Source: Falsihalocynthiibacter arcticus
GTDB lineage: Bacteria > Pseudomonadota > Alphaproteobacteria > Rhodobacterales > Rhodobacteraceae
NCBI RefSeq assembly: GCF_000812665.2
Contig: NZ_CP014327.1
Coordinates: 3,439,501-3,503,500 of the forward strand
Direction: 5' to 3'
Length of the DNA: 64,000 nt
Below are positions 39,120 to 47,721 of the stretch, piece by piece (positions within the stretch are counted from its first letter, which is position 1; each line of letters begins with the position of its first letter). A program made the translations under genes and the position numbers. A model generated the notes under the pieces. The model was given only the letters and a program-made list of their open reading frames with translations. It had not been told where the DNA came from and did no database searches.

Positions 39120-39415
39120 CGAAATGTGACAACCCCTTGTGATGTTGGGTCGTCGTTTTCAGCGGCCATTGGTTTGACTTCGGGCAATGGCCCCGTCCCA
39201 TAAAGCCGGAAAACGCAGGCACTGGGCGTATCTTTGGAAACGTTTTCTTCCTGCGCCGCAAGCCGTTCTTTTAAATGCTCCTCTTGAAGCAGGTTAAAAA
39301 GCCGTTCCCGCTTAACAACAACATTTCGAAAACGTTTTTGCACTTTATTTTTTGCGTCTGCTGTCCCATTTGACACATCTGTGCCACCTTGAGAAATATC
39401 TTGGTGTATGCTCAT
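39116..39415 (-). CDS. Hypothetical protein
   Basis: This 99-residue charged protein overlaps the end of larB by 4 bases on the opposite strand. I do not recognise it. The middle (RERLFNLLQEEHLKERLAAQEE) would form an amphipathic helix or coiled coil. An AGGATGGG sequence precedes the ATG. The composition is plausible for a protein, but without homologues it could be spurious. Confidence 0.4.
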   Translation of the reverse strand: MSIHQDISQGGTDVSNGTADAKNKVQKRFRNVVVKRERLFNLLQEEHLKERLAAQEENVSKDTPSACVFRLYGTGPLPEVKPMAAENDDPTSQGVVTFR

Positions 39416-39916
39416 AAACCCATCCTAAAAACCCAAATCACCCGCTTTGGATCATGCAGACTGAATCTTAATAATCCGCGAAACTTTTCGGTTTGCCTTG
39501 AATTTTATACATTTATCGTGCGTTTTGGAGGTCAGGGCGCTTCTGATGCGATTGCCGTCAAAGTCATTAAATTACCGAAAAATACATGAACTCATGGGCA
39601 CAAGGTATTGATATGGAAATACTTTATGCCACTTACTTCTGGAGACGTTTTCCCCAAACCTTGCGACACGGGATATTATCCCCCTGAAGCCCATTTTTCA
39701 AGTCATTGAGCATAGGGGATTTGAACTATCTGATACAATTACTAGTTTAAGAATAGTGTCTACCTAAACAATTCCTGCTAGAACTGTCCATGTTAGAAAA
39801 TATTAACGTTTCTCCCAAAATAAAGAAATTGCAAGTTCCGTAGCCAAGAAACAAGTGGGGGGCACAAGAAGACCCCTGCCCCGACGGGGTAATAAAAAAA
39901 GGGAAAACTTGTAAGC
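39416..39916. other. Non-coding stretch left of the island
   Basis: I see no supported gene in about 500 AT-richer bases. Just before the att repeat, ccccgacgggg followed by taataaaaaaa may be a weak hairpin. This is probably chromosomal DNA that lay downstream of tRNA-Leu before the island was inserted. Confidence 0.4.
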
Positions 39917-39935
39917 TGTGGTGCCCAAGGGGGGA
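39917..39935. repeat. Distal attachment site of the island
   Basis: The 19-base sequence tgtggtgcccaagggggga is identical to the end of tRNA-Leu at 49162-49180 and in the same orientation. The match stops abruptly on both sides. Confidence 0.85.
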
Positions 39936-40021
39936 GCAACCACATTTGCTTACCTATTGTTTTATAACAATTTAATTTCTAATAGATTATCTTGTGTGTG
40001 TAAATGTGTATGTTGATTAGT

Positions 40022-40792
40022 TCACGCTTTTAATGAAATTGATACAGCAGAAGACCAAACTCCTTCATAAATCGAAAGCTTTTGAGGGGAAATTTGAGGT
40101 GCAAGTGGAATTAGGTAAGTTGGTTTTTTCCCAGCATCTTTGATTGATGCTCCGACAAGCCAACAATCCGAACCGTCCAAAAAGACAACCCGATCATGTA
40201 CTAACTTTGTCTTTCGGATTTCAATTTTTGCTCCAGTTTGCAAGCTGAATTTATCAATATAGGCTGCAATGTCCCTCGCATAACTTCCGCAAAGTATTCT
40301 GATCGAGAGATCTCTACTAACAGCACTAAAGTAGGCTTCAAACGAAGCGCCGTCAAAGTATGCATCAACTAAAAAGAGCTCATTTTCCGCGCTCGCAAAA
40401 ATGCCTCTCAAGTCGGTAAAAAAGTCATATTCTTTTCCCGCAGCGTAGACCTGCCCAATATCGTCGCGGCCATCTAATTCTAATTCCAATTTAATTTCTT
40501 CAATGGCAGCAGAAAGCGCTCTGCGCAAACCATCCATCGAGATAACCCAAAATTGCACACTTGTACCCACTTGGGTTCTAAATTGAATTTTGTGCTCTAA
40601 GCTCACGCGGGATAGTAAGGCTCCTATCCTAGCTATCCATAGTTGAGCTGGCGACGAGGCGTCACCAACGTATCTATTCCCAAAATTTGGGGAATTCTCG
40701 AATTCATATTGGAGTTTTAGGAGGAGGATTTGCCGTTCAGCAGGGCCATCACCCGCAAGTTTCTTCATTTGCCGTTCAAACTCAGCGCTCAT
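40022..40792 (-). CDS. PLD-like domain protein, putative effector
   Basis: The 256-residue soluble protein is mostly unrecognised in its first 130 residues. The C-terminal half resembles a phospholipase D fold: ELFLVDAYFDGASF (about 138-151), then H199-x-R201-x4-D206 (HDRVVFLD) and GASIKDAGKK, equivalent to the HxKx4D...GSxN signature but with Arg for Lys and only one copy. Such domains appear in nucleases and in phage-defence proteins. It follows the ATPase gene by 105 bases on the same strand. The start is supported by GAAGGT. Enzyme activity is uncertain; a dimer would be needed to complete an active site. Confidence 0.65.
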   Translation of the reverse strand: MSAEFERQMKKLAGDGPAERQILLLKLQYEFENSPNFGNRYVGDASSPAQLWIARIGALLSRVSLEHKIQFRTQVGTSVQFWVISMDGLRRALSAAIEEIKLELELDGRDDIGQVYAAGKEYDFFTDLRGIFASAENELFLVDAYFDGASFEAYFSAVSRDLSIRILCGSYARDIAAYIDKFSLQTGAKIEIRKTKLVHDRVVFLDGSDCWLVGASIKDAGKKPTYLIPLAPQISPQKLSIYEGVWSSAVSISLKA

Positions 40793-40897
40793 AATATACG
40801 ACCTTCAATTTGTTCCGAGTCGGCGGGGGTTTTGCTTCGATTAAAAATCGGTTCCAAGCCTGTTATAATCAAATGCAAAAATCTAAATAGTATTTAC

Positions 40898-42592
40898 TCA
40901 ATCCTTTTCACTTGCTCGCCGCTCAGAGACGCCAAGCGCGAAGCTCAGCATGGGGTGAATTCGGACTTTGGTATCCATACCGATCTGATGATTAGAGACG
41001 GGTTTGCCCGTTTCATGGAACCATTGCCAAGATGCAGATGACGAAAGTTTTAGACCGACCGCTCCTATCAAATGCAACCGAGAGAACATACCTTGGCAAC
41101 AGCTTAGTGGCTCAATTGTTGCGCTATCCTCAACGGATTTATTGATTGAAAGCCAAATATCGTCTTTCTGACCGTCGAGATCCTTCCCGATTTCGACCCA
41201 AAGGTGATCAACAAACCGAGATGTAGCAAATTCAGACACGCCAAAATAGGAAGGCTTGTTACGAAGTGAGTCTAGCATAACGCCTATTCCTGTATAGGTT
41301 CCGTGCCATTCATACCGCAGGCTTTCAAGACGTAGATCTGAATAAGTGTGTTCACCATTGAGAAAGTCTTTTTTGCTTACCGACGATTTCCCCTCCGACT
41401 TTTGCAAAGTCTCATTCACAAAATTTATGACATCCCTTGGCCGCAGAAGTGTACGTTCTAGCAAGTAATTCCATACTGTTAGTCGTGTGTCGATTTTTTG
41501 TTTAAAAATATCAACGAAGTGAACGTTCTCAGATGAGTACTTCCATTTGAACAAATGGTTTACTCGCCTCTCAGCCAACTGCCAAAGCTGTTCCTTGGTC
41601 CAACGTAGCCGAACAATGTAGTCGTTATATTTTTCTAGCTGTGCTCGTGACGGTGGTGCCTCCCTAATCATTCGTTCGTATACGTCATTTCGAAGAGCGA
41701 CGATTACTTTTAGATTACGAAGCTTTTGAAGCCCTTTTAGCGCCTCGAAAAGTGACTGAATAAGTTGGTATTTAATAGACTCGTCAACCCATGCTTCATC
41801 CAACCTGTCAATTAGAATGAAATATTCGTCTGCGCGTCCCTTAGTGTATTCGGCTAGCGCCCCAATCACGTGTCCAAGCTCCGCGATGGTATTGCCATCA
41901 ACAAACTTTTTGGCTCGCTGCTGTAATTGTACCTTCTTCTCACCGCTTAACCCGCGAGCATAACCAGCGCGTAGTGTAAATTTTTCGACCTCGCCTCCCA
42001 TTGTGGCGGTAAGGTTCTTTTCCAAAGCTTCCGTGATTTCAATTATGTTCTCATCTACGGTATTCCAGAACCTATTTTCATTGTCCTCAATGAATTTAAT
42101 CATTTTGTCCCGTACGCTTTCACGCTTAATGAAGTCCACAATTTTCGTTTTGATGTATCGGAATTTGTCCTTCGTATCGGCTTGAGTGACTTGTTTAATG
42201 TACTCAATGCAAATGACGTGTCGCCACAGAGCTTGAAAAAAAATGCTTAGATCAACATCAATACTTTGGAGAAACTGAATGACATCACTATTGGCAATGT
42301 GATTCATCGCCATTTCATGAACTTCGAAGGATTCGCAGTTTTCTTTGTTTTTCTCAATCATTCTAAGCAAAGCAGTTTTGCCGCTGCCCGTACTCCCCAA
42401 GACGAAGTTCGAGGGGTTGTTCATGTCAGTGAGCTCACTCAACGCGTGATGGTCAATAAAACACTTGAAAAGAAACTCGTCGTCATTCTCCGCACCGTTT
42501 TGACCAATATTAATGTTTGAAGCAAAAGTAATTTTATTAGCCAATTGAAGTTCTCCATAGAGCGGACCTGATCTGGTATCATCCTGAGACAA
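40898..42592 (-). CDS. Large P-loop ATPase (STAND/KAP-like, Sll1717-type)
   Basis: The 564-residue protein has Walker A GSTGSGKT at residues 66-73, Walker B YFILIDRLDE at 257-266 and a sensor-like VIVALRNDVYE around 297-307. The order and spacing fit AAA+/STAND-type ATPases, and the sequence recalls proteins annotated 'P-loop ATPase, Sll1717 family'. A large helical insert separates Walker A and B. The C-terminal 200 residues have no known domain and could sense a signal. By position it is the first gene of a two-gene unit with the PLD-like protein. Codon use is more AT-rich than in the flanking chromosome. Confidence 0.75.
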   Translation of the reverse strand: MSQDDTRSGPLYGELQLANKITFASNINIGQNGAENDDEFLFKCFIDHHALSELTDMNNPSNFVLGSTGSGKTALLRMIEKNKENCESFEVHEMAMNHIANSDVIQFLQSIDVDLSIFFQALWRHVICIEYIKQVTQADTKDKFRYIKTKIVDFIKRESVRDKMIKFIEDNENRFWNTVDENIIEITEALEKNLTATMGGEVEKFTLRAGYARGLSGEKKVQLQQRAKKFVDGNTIAELGHVIGALAEYTKGRADEYFILIDRLDEAWVDESIKYQLIQSLFEALKGLQKLRNLKVIVALRNDVYERMIREAPPSRAQLEKYNDYIVRLRWTKEQLWQLAERRVNHLFKWKYSSENVHFVDIFKQKIDTRLTVWNYLLERTLLRPRDVINFVNETLQKSEGKSSVSKKDFLNGEHTYSDLRLESLRYEWHGTYTGIGVMLDSLRNKPSYFGVSEFATSRFVDHLWVEIGKDLDGQKDDIWLSINKSVEDSATIEPLSCCQGMFSRLHLIGAVGLKLSSSASWQWFHETGKPVSNHQIGMDTKVRIHPMLSFALGVSERRASEKD

Positions 42593-42939
42593 TCAATTAT
42601 GACCGTCAACCTAGCTTGGCTAGTTTTCTCTAATCTATTCGCACAAACACACGGACAATGGGCAGCTTAGAATTTGCTCATCTCGTGTTTAGTTCTACAC
42701 TTGATCGCCGCCTGTACAATTGTACCATCTAGGCTTTGGTTACCCTAAGGTTCCAATAAGGCATCCTTCAGGATCGCCATTTCAGCAAGATTGCTGTCAC
42801 AGTCAAGGTTCCTGTTGTTGTCCTTCAGGGTCCATTAAGGTAGCGGCCTCATCAGAGGGCGCAACACTCATCTTCAATACAGACCTATACTCACCACACA
42901 GGCCCCATCAGTCAAAAGCCTTACAGCTTCCAGCCTTCC
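42593..42939. other. Intergenic region with palindrome upstream of the ATPase gene
   Basis: No gene is supported in these 347 bases. A perfect 12-bp palindrome gtacaattgtac lies at 42714-42725, about 120 bases upstream of the ATPase start, and could be an operator. The part near the ParB-like stop has several aaggt and ccttcagg words but no clear hairpin terminator. Confidence 0.45.
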
Positions 42940-43824
42940 CTAAAAGTCAGCTTCAAGTCCCTTATCCCCGCCTGCCTCAATTCCCTCGGCTTCAAGTAGA
43001 TCAAACCCCGTGGTTTCTTTAGCTTTCTCAAAGCCATCATGGAAGGCGTCACTCCTAATCAGCCTATGGGGCAACTCCTCGGAAACTATTTGGATTGCCC
43101 GTGCAAGCACCTCGGGCTGCATCCTCATCTTCTCCCCCAAGGCTTTTAGCAGCTTTCTTCCCCACTCCTGCGCCATTGCCTCCTCCTGCTCTGGGGACCA
43201 CTCGGGTTTCAGTTTGCCTTTCTTATCCATCAATCGTGCGTTTTCCCAAGTCATCCCCATTAGACGCATTGGCGACTTTCTACGTTCCCTTAGCCGCTTA
43301 AAGAGCGCTCGCATTATCCCAATCTGCCCCTGAGATATCCCAGTCCATTCGTGAAGCTCTTTCTTCGATCCGACGTCACGGCAAATCAACACCCACGCAC
43401 TGTCCATTTTCTCCTCTCTGGTTATGGGATCTTTCTCCCGAGAGTTTAACTTGCTGGCAACCGCCATGGCCTGATCCAGAGAGTGCCCTATTAGGACCTT
43501 CACTGGCGCCTTGAGACCCTTTTCGCCATCCCTGTCAGCCTTGAGTCGATAAGCGGCCATGCGGTGATGTCCATCAACGACAATCCACCCCATACCGCTC
43601 CACCAAACATGGATTTGCTCGTCAAGAACCCCGCCATTAACATCTTGGCTAATCTTCTCAACGCGTTCTGGGTCTACCCCATCCTTTCGCGGCTGGAACA
43701 CAATTGGTTCCTCACGGATAGCCTCTAGGGGAAGGCTTCTGGGGACGCTGGGGGGCATTGCCTCCCCCCGTGCCAACTCACCTTGCAGTCGTTCAATGGC
43801 TGCGAATTTGGTTTCAGAAATCAT
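42940..43824 (-). CDS. ParB/sulfiredoxin-fold nuclease-like protein
   Basis: The 294-residue protein has a ParB N-terminal domain: a hydrophobic strand-loop LPLEAIREEPIVFQPRKDG and the box VVDGHHRMAAYRLKAD, with GHHR at 85-88 in place of the GERR CTP/phosphate motif. A helical middle (WTGISQGQIGIMRALFKRL) may be a helix-turn-helix. No ParA is nearby, so a role in partition is unlikely; regulation or nucleotide chemistry is possible. The start overlaps the stop of the RNase HI-like gene by 4 bases. Confidence 0.75.
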   Translation of the reverse strand: MISETKFAAIERLQGELARGEAMPPSVPRSLPLEAIREEPIVFQPRKDGVDPERVEKISQDVNGGVLDEQIHVWWSGMGWIVVDGHHRMAAYRLKADRDGEKGLKAPVKVLIGHSLDQAMAVASKLNSREKDPITREEKMDSAWVLICRDVGSKKELHEWTGISQGQIGIMRALFKRLRERRKSPMRLMGMTWENARLMDKKGKLKPEWSPEQEEAMAQEWGRKLLKALGEKMRMQPEVLARAIQIVSEELPHRLIRSDAFHDGFEKAKETTGFDLLEAEGIEAGGDKGLEADF

Positions 43825-44327
43825 GCGTCCTCTCCAATCTGAATAGAACTAACTAACTGACCCTCTATCGCCATAGCCGCGAGTCTACGGGCATGTCTCT
43901 CTCCCATGCCTCCACAACCTTTCTTGAAGCTTTTGAACTGAACTTTTCTCCCTTTCATGGCAGCTTCGATCCGCTCAAGGATATCTTGATTTAAGGGTCT
44001 TTTATTTCCAGAGTTCCTCCAGCCGTTTGCTTTCAATTTGGGAATGCCTCCATTGCAAGCGTTAATGGTGTTGTGGTCGCACATGTAGACAACCAGTGGG
44101 ATTTCCTTAGGCGTCATTTCAAGTGCGCCCAGCGCCGCCCACAGGTTTTCTCGAGGTGCCGTTGTGGCGTCTGAGCGGCCATTTTCCTCCATGACGGTTA
44201 ATTGACAGAAACTGGGGTGCAAAACAGCACAGCCCCAACCCCCAGCTTTGGTTTTAGCAATCTGGGAGCCTATTGCATAAGCCATAGTTACTTGTTCCGC
44301 CTGAGCGGTTTCATCTTTGTTGGTCAT
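43821..44327 (-). CDS. RNase HI-fold protein with degenerate active site
   Basis: The 168-residue protein aligns by eye with RNase HI along its length: GGWGCAVL with GGYGAIL, PRENLWAALGALE with NRMELMAAIVALE, YMCDHNT with LSTDSQY, and ERHARRLAAMA with ERCDELARAAA. Of the E. coli catalytic set only D70 is kept. D10, E48, H124 and D134 are replaced by Ile (or Ala), Asn, Cys and Ala. It is therefore probably not a nuclease but may bind RNA-DNA hybrids or another nucleic acid. The start at 44327 has gaaagaaa upstream; 44393 is an alternative. Confidence 0.6.
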   Translation of the reverse strand: MTNKDETAQAEQVTMAYAIGSQIAKTKAGGWGCAVLHPSFCQLTVMEENGRSDATTAPRENLWAALGALEMTPKEIPLVVYMCDHNTINACNGGIPKLKANGWRNSGNKRPLNQDILERIEAAMKGRKVQFKSFKKGCGGMGERHARRLAAMAIEGQLVSSIQIGEDA

Positions 44328-44464
44328 TGTATTTCTTTCTTCTAAATTGAAAATGGTGAGGTTGGTGTTCTGGCAGTCCAGAGAATACCTCAACTAATGG
44401 CGCAACCTAATTCAGGGACCCTTGAAGTCATTTGGGGGGCACACAGCTTAACTAAAGAAGCAAC

Positions 44465-44647
44465 CTAATTACTGTGGCCGCCCCACTGATACGCCTTCCC
44501 GCCACCCTCAAGGTAGATAAACCACCCCCCAAGGCGTATGAGGTAACCCCCACGGATCGGCAAAGCAAACGCCCATGGCTCCCCGTCAAGTCGAGGGGAA
44601 AGTTGAATACTGAGTTGAGTTGGGAGTTCTTTGAATTTGGTAAACAT
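44465..44647 (-). CDS. Small hypothetical protein
   Basis: This 60-residue protein (MFTKFKELPTQLSIQLSPRL...) is rich in Gly, Trp and Tyr in its second half (RGGYLIRLGGWFIYLEGGGKAY). I do not recognise it. A good GAGGAA site lies 7 bases before the ATG, which supports translation. It lies between the recombinase and the RNase HI-like gene on the same strand. Confidence 0.5.
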   Translation of the reverse strand: MFTKFKELPTQLSIQLSPRLDGEPWAFALPIRGGYLIRLGGWFIYLEGGGKAYQWGGHSN

Positions 44648-44917
44648 TAGTGTTCCTCATGTGTCGTTGACATTTGAGGGGTGAACTAAAACCACTAGTG
44701 AAAACAAACCACTAGCGTAAGGATGTCCACCCTACGATAGCTAACATGGGTCGATTCCGAGGTCCAGAGTCTCACCTGAAAATCAAGCAATCTATCTCCT
44801 AAAACAGATAGGCTACATACGAGTCGTGGGATGGCCGCTAGGACTCGCTTGGCGCCATCAGACTCCCTCCCTAGGGCAAACCCGACAACGTTTCTCTAAG
44901 GTGCCTCTGAGGGCTCC

Positions 44918-45487
44918 TCACGCCGCTTCACTTTTCGCTGCTACTGTGGATTTCAACACCCGATATACTGAAGTTCTCCCGATGTTTAAGCGCTGGGCAA
45001 TCTCAGTGGCCCCCAAACCTTCTGCAGCGAGCTTGTGAACCTCAGCATTGTCGATGATAGGCTTTCGCCCTTTGTAGACCCCGTTGGCCTTTGCCTTTGC
45101 AATGCCCTCCATCTGCCTCTCACTGCGAAGGTTGGTCTCGAACTCAGCGAAAACCCCCAGCATCCCGAAGAACGCCTTACCTGCAGCCGTGCTAGTATCA
45201 ACGGGCTGTTCGGTAGCCTTGAGCGCAACGCCCCGCATTTCCAACTCCTTCGCTATCGTCTGCAAATCACCTACAGACCGCGCCAACCGATCCACCCGTG
45301 TAACGACGAGCGTGTCACCTTTCCGCAAGAACTGCAGCAGTATCTCAAGCTCATCCCGCCCTTGCATACTTGTGCCGCTGGCTTTCTCCTCGCGGATTGT
45401 CTCACAACCTGCAGCGCCCAGCGCCTCGCGTTGTACTTCAAGGTTTTGGTCTGTTGTTGAAACTCTTGCGTAACCGTAGATTGCCAT
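44918..45487 (-). CDS. Serine recombinase (resolvase/invertase family)
   Basis: The 189-residue enzyme has catalytic S10 in YARVSTTDQN, the conserved DRLARS region and a C-terminal helix-turn-helix (GLGATEIAQRLNIGRTSVYRVL). Small enzymes of this kind resolve cointegrates or invert DNA at specific sites. The non-coding region upstream has a palindrome and a 12-base repeat that may be its sites. It is a second recombinase in the island besides the integrase. Confidence 0.92.
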   Translation of the reverse strand: MAIYGYARVSTTDQNLEVQREALGAAGCETIREEKASGTSMQGRDELEILLQFLRKGDTLVVTRVDRLARSVGDLQTIAKELEMRGVALKATEQPVDTSTAAGKAFFGMLGVFAEFETNLRSERQMEGIAKAKANGVYKGRKPIIDNAEVHKLAAEGLGATEIAQRLNIGRTSVYRVLKSTVAAKSEAA

Positions 45488-45506
45488 CTGAACTGTTCCT
45501 TTTGGG

Positions 45507-45518
45507 TCTAGACCCCAT
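45507..45518. repeat. First copy of tctagaccccat, in a palindrome before the recombinase gene
   Basis: This copy overlaps gggtctagaccc and is repeated at 45885-45896. It may be a resolvase binding site. Confidence 0.5.
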
Positions 45519-45884
45519 GCTTGTGGTGTACTTTAATTGAGCGGTCCACCCTAATGGGTCACCATGCGTGTACCGCCATGATGCTCCGCTAGAGTATACC
45601 CAAAAAGATCAATCAGCAATCAATCTTGAGTGAGTCATTTTGACTCAGCCGTGGAGTTGGCTAGGGCTTCGCTAAGAATGGGGTGCGCAACTAACCACAT
45701 TACTAACCCCCTGTGCGGCAAGAGATTGAACTCGGGTGGTGTTCCTCATCGAAATTGAAACCCCGTGGTGTAGCTGAAGGTATGTTGTGAATGAATCTGT
45801 GAGTGAGGGAGGGGGGTACGGGGGATAACGCGGTTTGCGCCACCATCATTATACCCGCTCACATTTTTGACCCCAAAAAGTTGA

Positions 45885-45896
45885 TCTAGACCCCAT
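45885..45896. repeat. Second copy of tctagaccccat
   Basis: Identical to 45507-45518 and in the same orientation, 378 bases away. Confidence 0.5.
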
Positions 45897-46390
45897 CAGC
45901 AATTCAACACCTCGAACTTTGGTGTTGGGTCTTCCCCAATGGTCTCTGTTTATAGGTGTTCATTAGCAATGATTTATCGCTAGACCTACCTGCTAGGAAC
46001 CCACAAGGAACCTCAATCATCAATGAAGGGTACCCCTCAGGTAACCTTAAAGGTAGGTATCTGTTCATCAATCATCAAAGGTCAAACCAAGGCTATACCT
46101 GAAGGTAACTACAGGAATCTTCCTCTAAGGGTGCAACCTAATTATTTACAGTTATAAAGTGAGATTTCGACAGGCGCTCACAGTTCCTCAAAGGTGTGAT
46201 TGTCGCGTTGGCGCTGGGCGTGATATCATGGTTGCACATCACCCTCTGAGAGGCCCAGAGGAGTCCTTCAAGGTGGCCCTAGGGTGTTAAAGCGAGGGGT
46301 GTTAAGGCTACTGAAAGAACAGTTCAAAAGACGTACTGCACGACGCCTAAAATAAACCGAGCGTTACTTTCAACCAAGGAGAATCACAAC

Positions 46391-46465
46391 ATGACGTATG
46401 ACGCTATCATCTATATAGCTTTTGCACTGTGGCTTGCTAAAAGGGGCGCTCTGGCCAACAAATAG
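46391..46465 (+). CDS. 24-residue hydrophobic peptide
   Basis: A short frame encodes MTYDAIIYIAFALWLAKRGA and four further residues. A near-ideal ribosome binding site AAGGAG lies 9 bases before the ATG. Residues 4-16 would form one short membrane helix followed by a basic end. Size and composition recall small membrane peptides, including type I toxins and phage lysis-related peptides, but nothing else supports a toxin role. Confidence 0.5.
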   Translation: MTYDAIIYIAFALWLAKRGALANK

Positions 46466-46598
46466 GCAAACCTACATGCACACATATCTACAAGCCAACA
46501 AAAATTATGGAATAAATAAACTCCAACTGGATATGGCGGCGGCTTGATCTTTAAGCCTATACTGATGCTTAATGTCGGAAGTATTTTGAAAGCCACGG

Positions 46599-47651
46599 AT
46601 GGAAAAATACGTACAGACTCTTACAAACGCTGCCGTATCGGAAGATGCTATTAAATGCGGGAAATGTTTTATGTGCGGGGGGCCAGCGTCCACTGGACAG
46701 GGAGAGCACGTCTTTCCACTTTGGTTGCAACACAAGTATGGCCTGCTTAATCAGAAGCTGACATTATTGAACGGCACTCTAATTCCCTATCGTCGTTTAA
46801 CTTCTCCGTGCTGCGAACCTTGCAATACTGGACCGCTGGCCGATTTGGAGAGACGCGTAAAAGTACAAGCGGAATCCTATGAGACTAATTTTGAAAACGA
46901 TGACCTTCGACTATTGGTGGGTCTGTGGCTTTTCAAAATTCTGTTCGGAATCATTCATGCTGAATGCAGGTTTTCATATGATCAAAGCGACCCTTCGCTC
47001 GGAAGTATATTCCCGCCTAAGTTCGCTGATGAACTACACTCGCTCCACTTGTTGGTTAATTCCCACAGAAAACCTACAGTATTTAGATGTTTGCATGGTG
47101 CTGTCCCGTTCACAGTCTACTTGTACCGAATAGCTGAGTCTCGCCATTACGACCTTTTCGATTTTAGTACTAACTTGTTCGGAAAATCAGTCGCAATCCG
47201 CATGGGGAAACTGGGGGCGATTGCTGTTGCCGATGGCGGCTTGCAGATTGAAGCTGGTAAACTTGGACCTTTCGGATTGGACGGACAAGAACTCCATCCA
47301 CTTCAGTTCGATGAATTAGTGAGCCGTGTTCACTACAAATCAGTTCTTCGGGACGCCACTCACTTCTACTTAAATAGCGAAACAAAAAAATCTCTTCTGA
47401 TTGAGCAAGTTAGAGTAACCTATTATTCCAACGTCTTACTAGAAGATGGATCACAACAAACTTTTCGCGATTGGGACGAAAGAGAACTTGGCAACATGCT
47501 ATCTCTTTATACTAGACTGAATATTCCGTGGTTTGATGAAATCCACAGACAGACCTACACATATACATTTTTGGCTGACGGCTCGCGCAATATGAATTTT
47601 GCGGAATTAGATGAGAAGTTGGATAAGATTTGGGGTATTCCCAGCGCATAA
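46599..47651 (+). CDS. HNH-like zinc-finger protein, putative nuclease
   Basis: The 350-residue protein has a zinc-ribbon and HNH-like core at the N terminus: C20, C23 and C26 (KCGKCFMCGG), E36-H37 in GEHVFPLWL and C72, C75, N76 (PCCEPCNTG). In HNH nucleases the His after the first finger is the general base and the Asn follows the second finger. The remaining 270 residues are unrecognised and may carry target or signal recognition. It is the only gene of its transcript. A stand-alone defence or restriction function is an inference from the island setting. Confidence 0.65.
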   Translation: MEKYVQTLTNAAVSEDAIKCGKCFMCGGPASTGQGEHVFPLWLQHKYGLLNQKLTLLNGTLIPYRRLTSPCCEPCNTGPLADLERRVKVQAESYETNFENDDLRLLVGLWLFKILFGIIHAECRFSYDQSDPSLGSIFPPKFADELHSLHLLVNSHRKPTVFRCLHGAVPFTVYLYRIAESRHYDLFDFSTNLFGKSVAIRMGKLGAIAVADGGLQIEAGKLGPFGLDGQELHPLQFDELVSRVHYKSVLRDATHFYLNSETKKSLLIEQVRVTYYSNVLLEDGSQQTFRDWDERELGNMLSLYTRLNIPWFDEIHRQTYTYTFLADGSRNMNFAELDEKLDKIWGIPSA

Positions 47652-47721
47652 CTGCCCTTAACGCATTTTGCCGCAGCATTAACCTACCCACCCTACCTAA
47701 GACTGCCGAGGGCTCAGTGGC

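Larger units (their letters stand above)
45488..46390. other. Repeat-bearing non-coding region of the island
   Basis: I see no protein gene in about 0.9 kb. The sequence tctagaccccat occurs at 45507-45518 and 45885-45896; the first copy is part of the palindrome gggtctagaccc (45504-45515), 17 bases upstream of the recombinase start. The 11-mer gcaacctaatt at 46133-46143 also occurs at 44402-44412 and 44460-44470. The region could hold recombinase sites, promoters for divergent genes or a non-coding RNA. Confidence 0.5.

Noticed and set aside
39389-39589. Plus-strand open frame of 66 codons after larB
   Set aside because: No ribosome binding site, no family, AT-rich background.
42720-43022. 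Plus-strand open frame of 100 codons
   Set aside because: It overlaps the ParB-like gene and is a low-complexity Pro/Ser/Gln sequence.
42593-46390. CRISPR array in the repeat-bearing island DNA
   Set aside because: The repeats are short (11-12 bases), few and irregularly spaced, with no cas genes.
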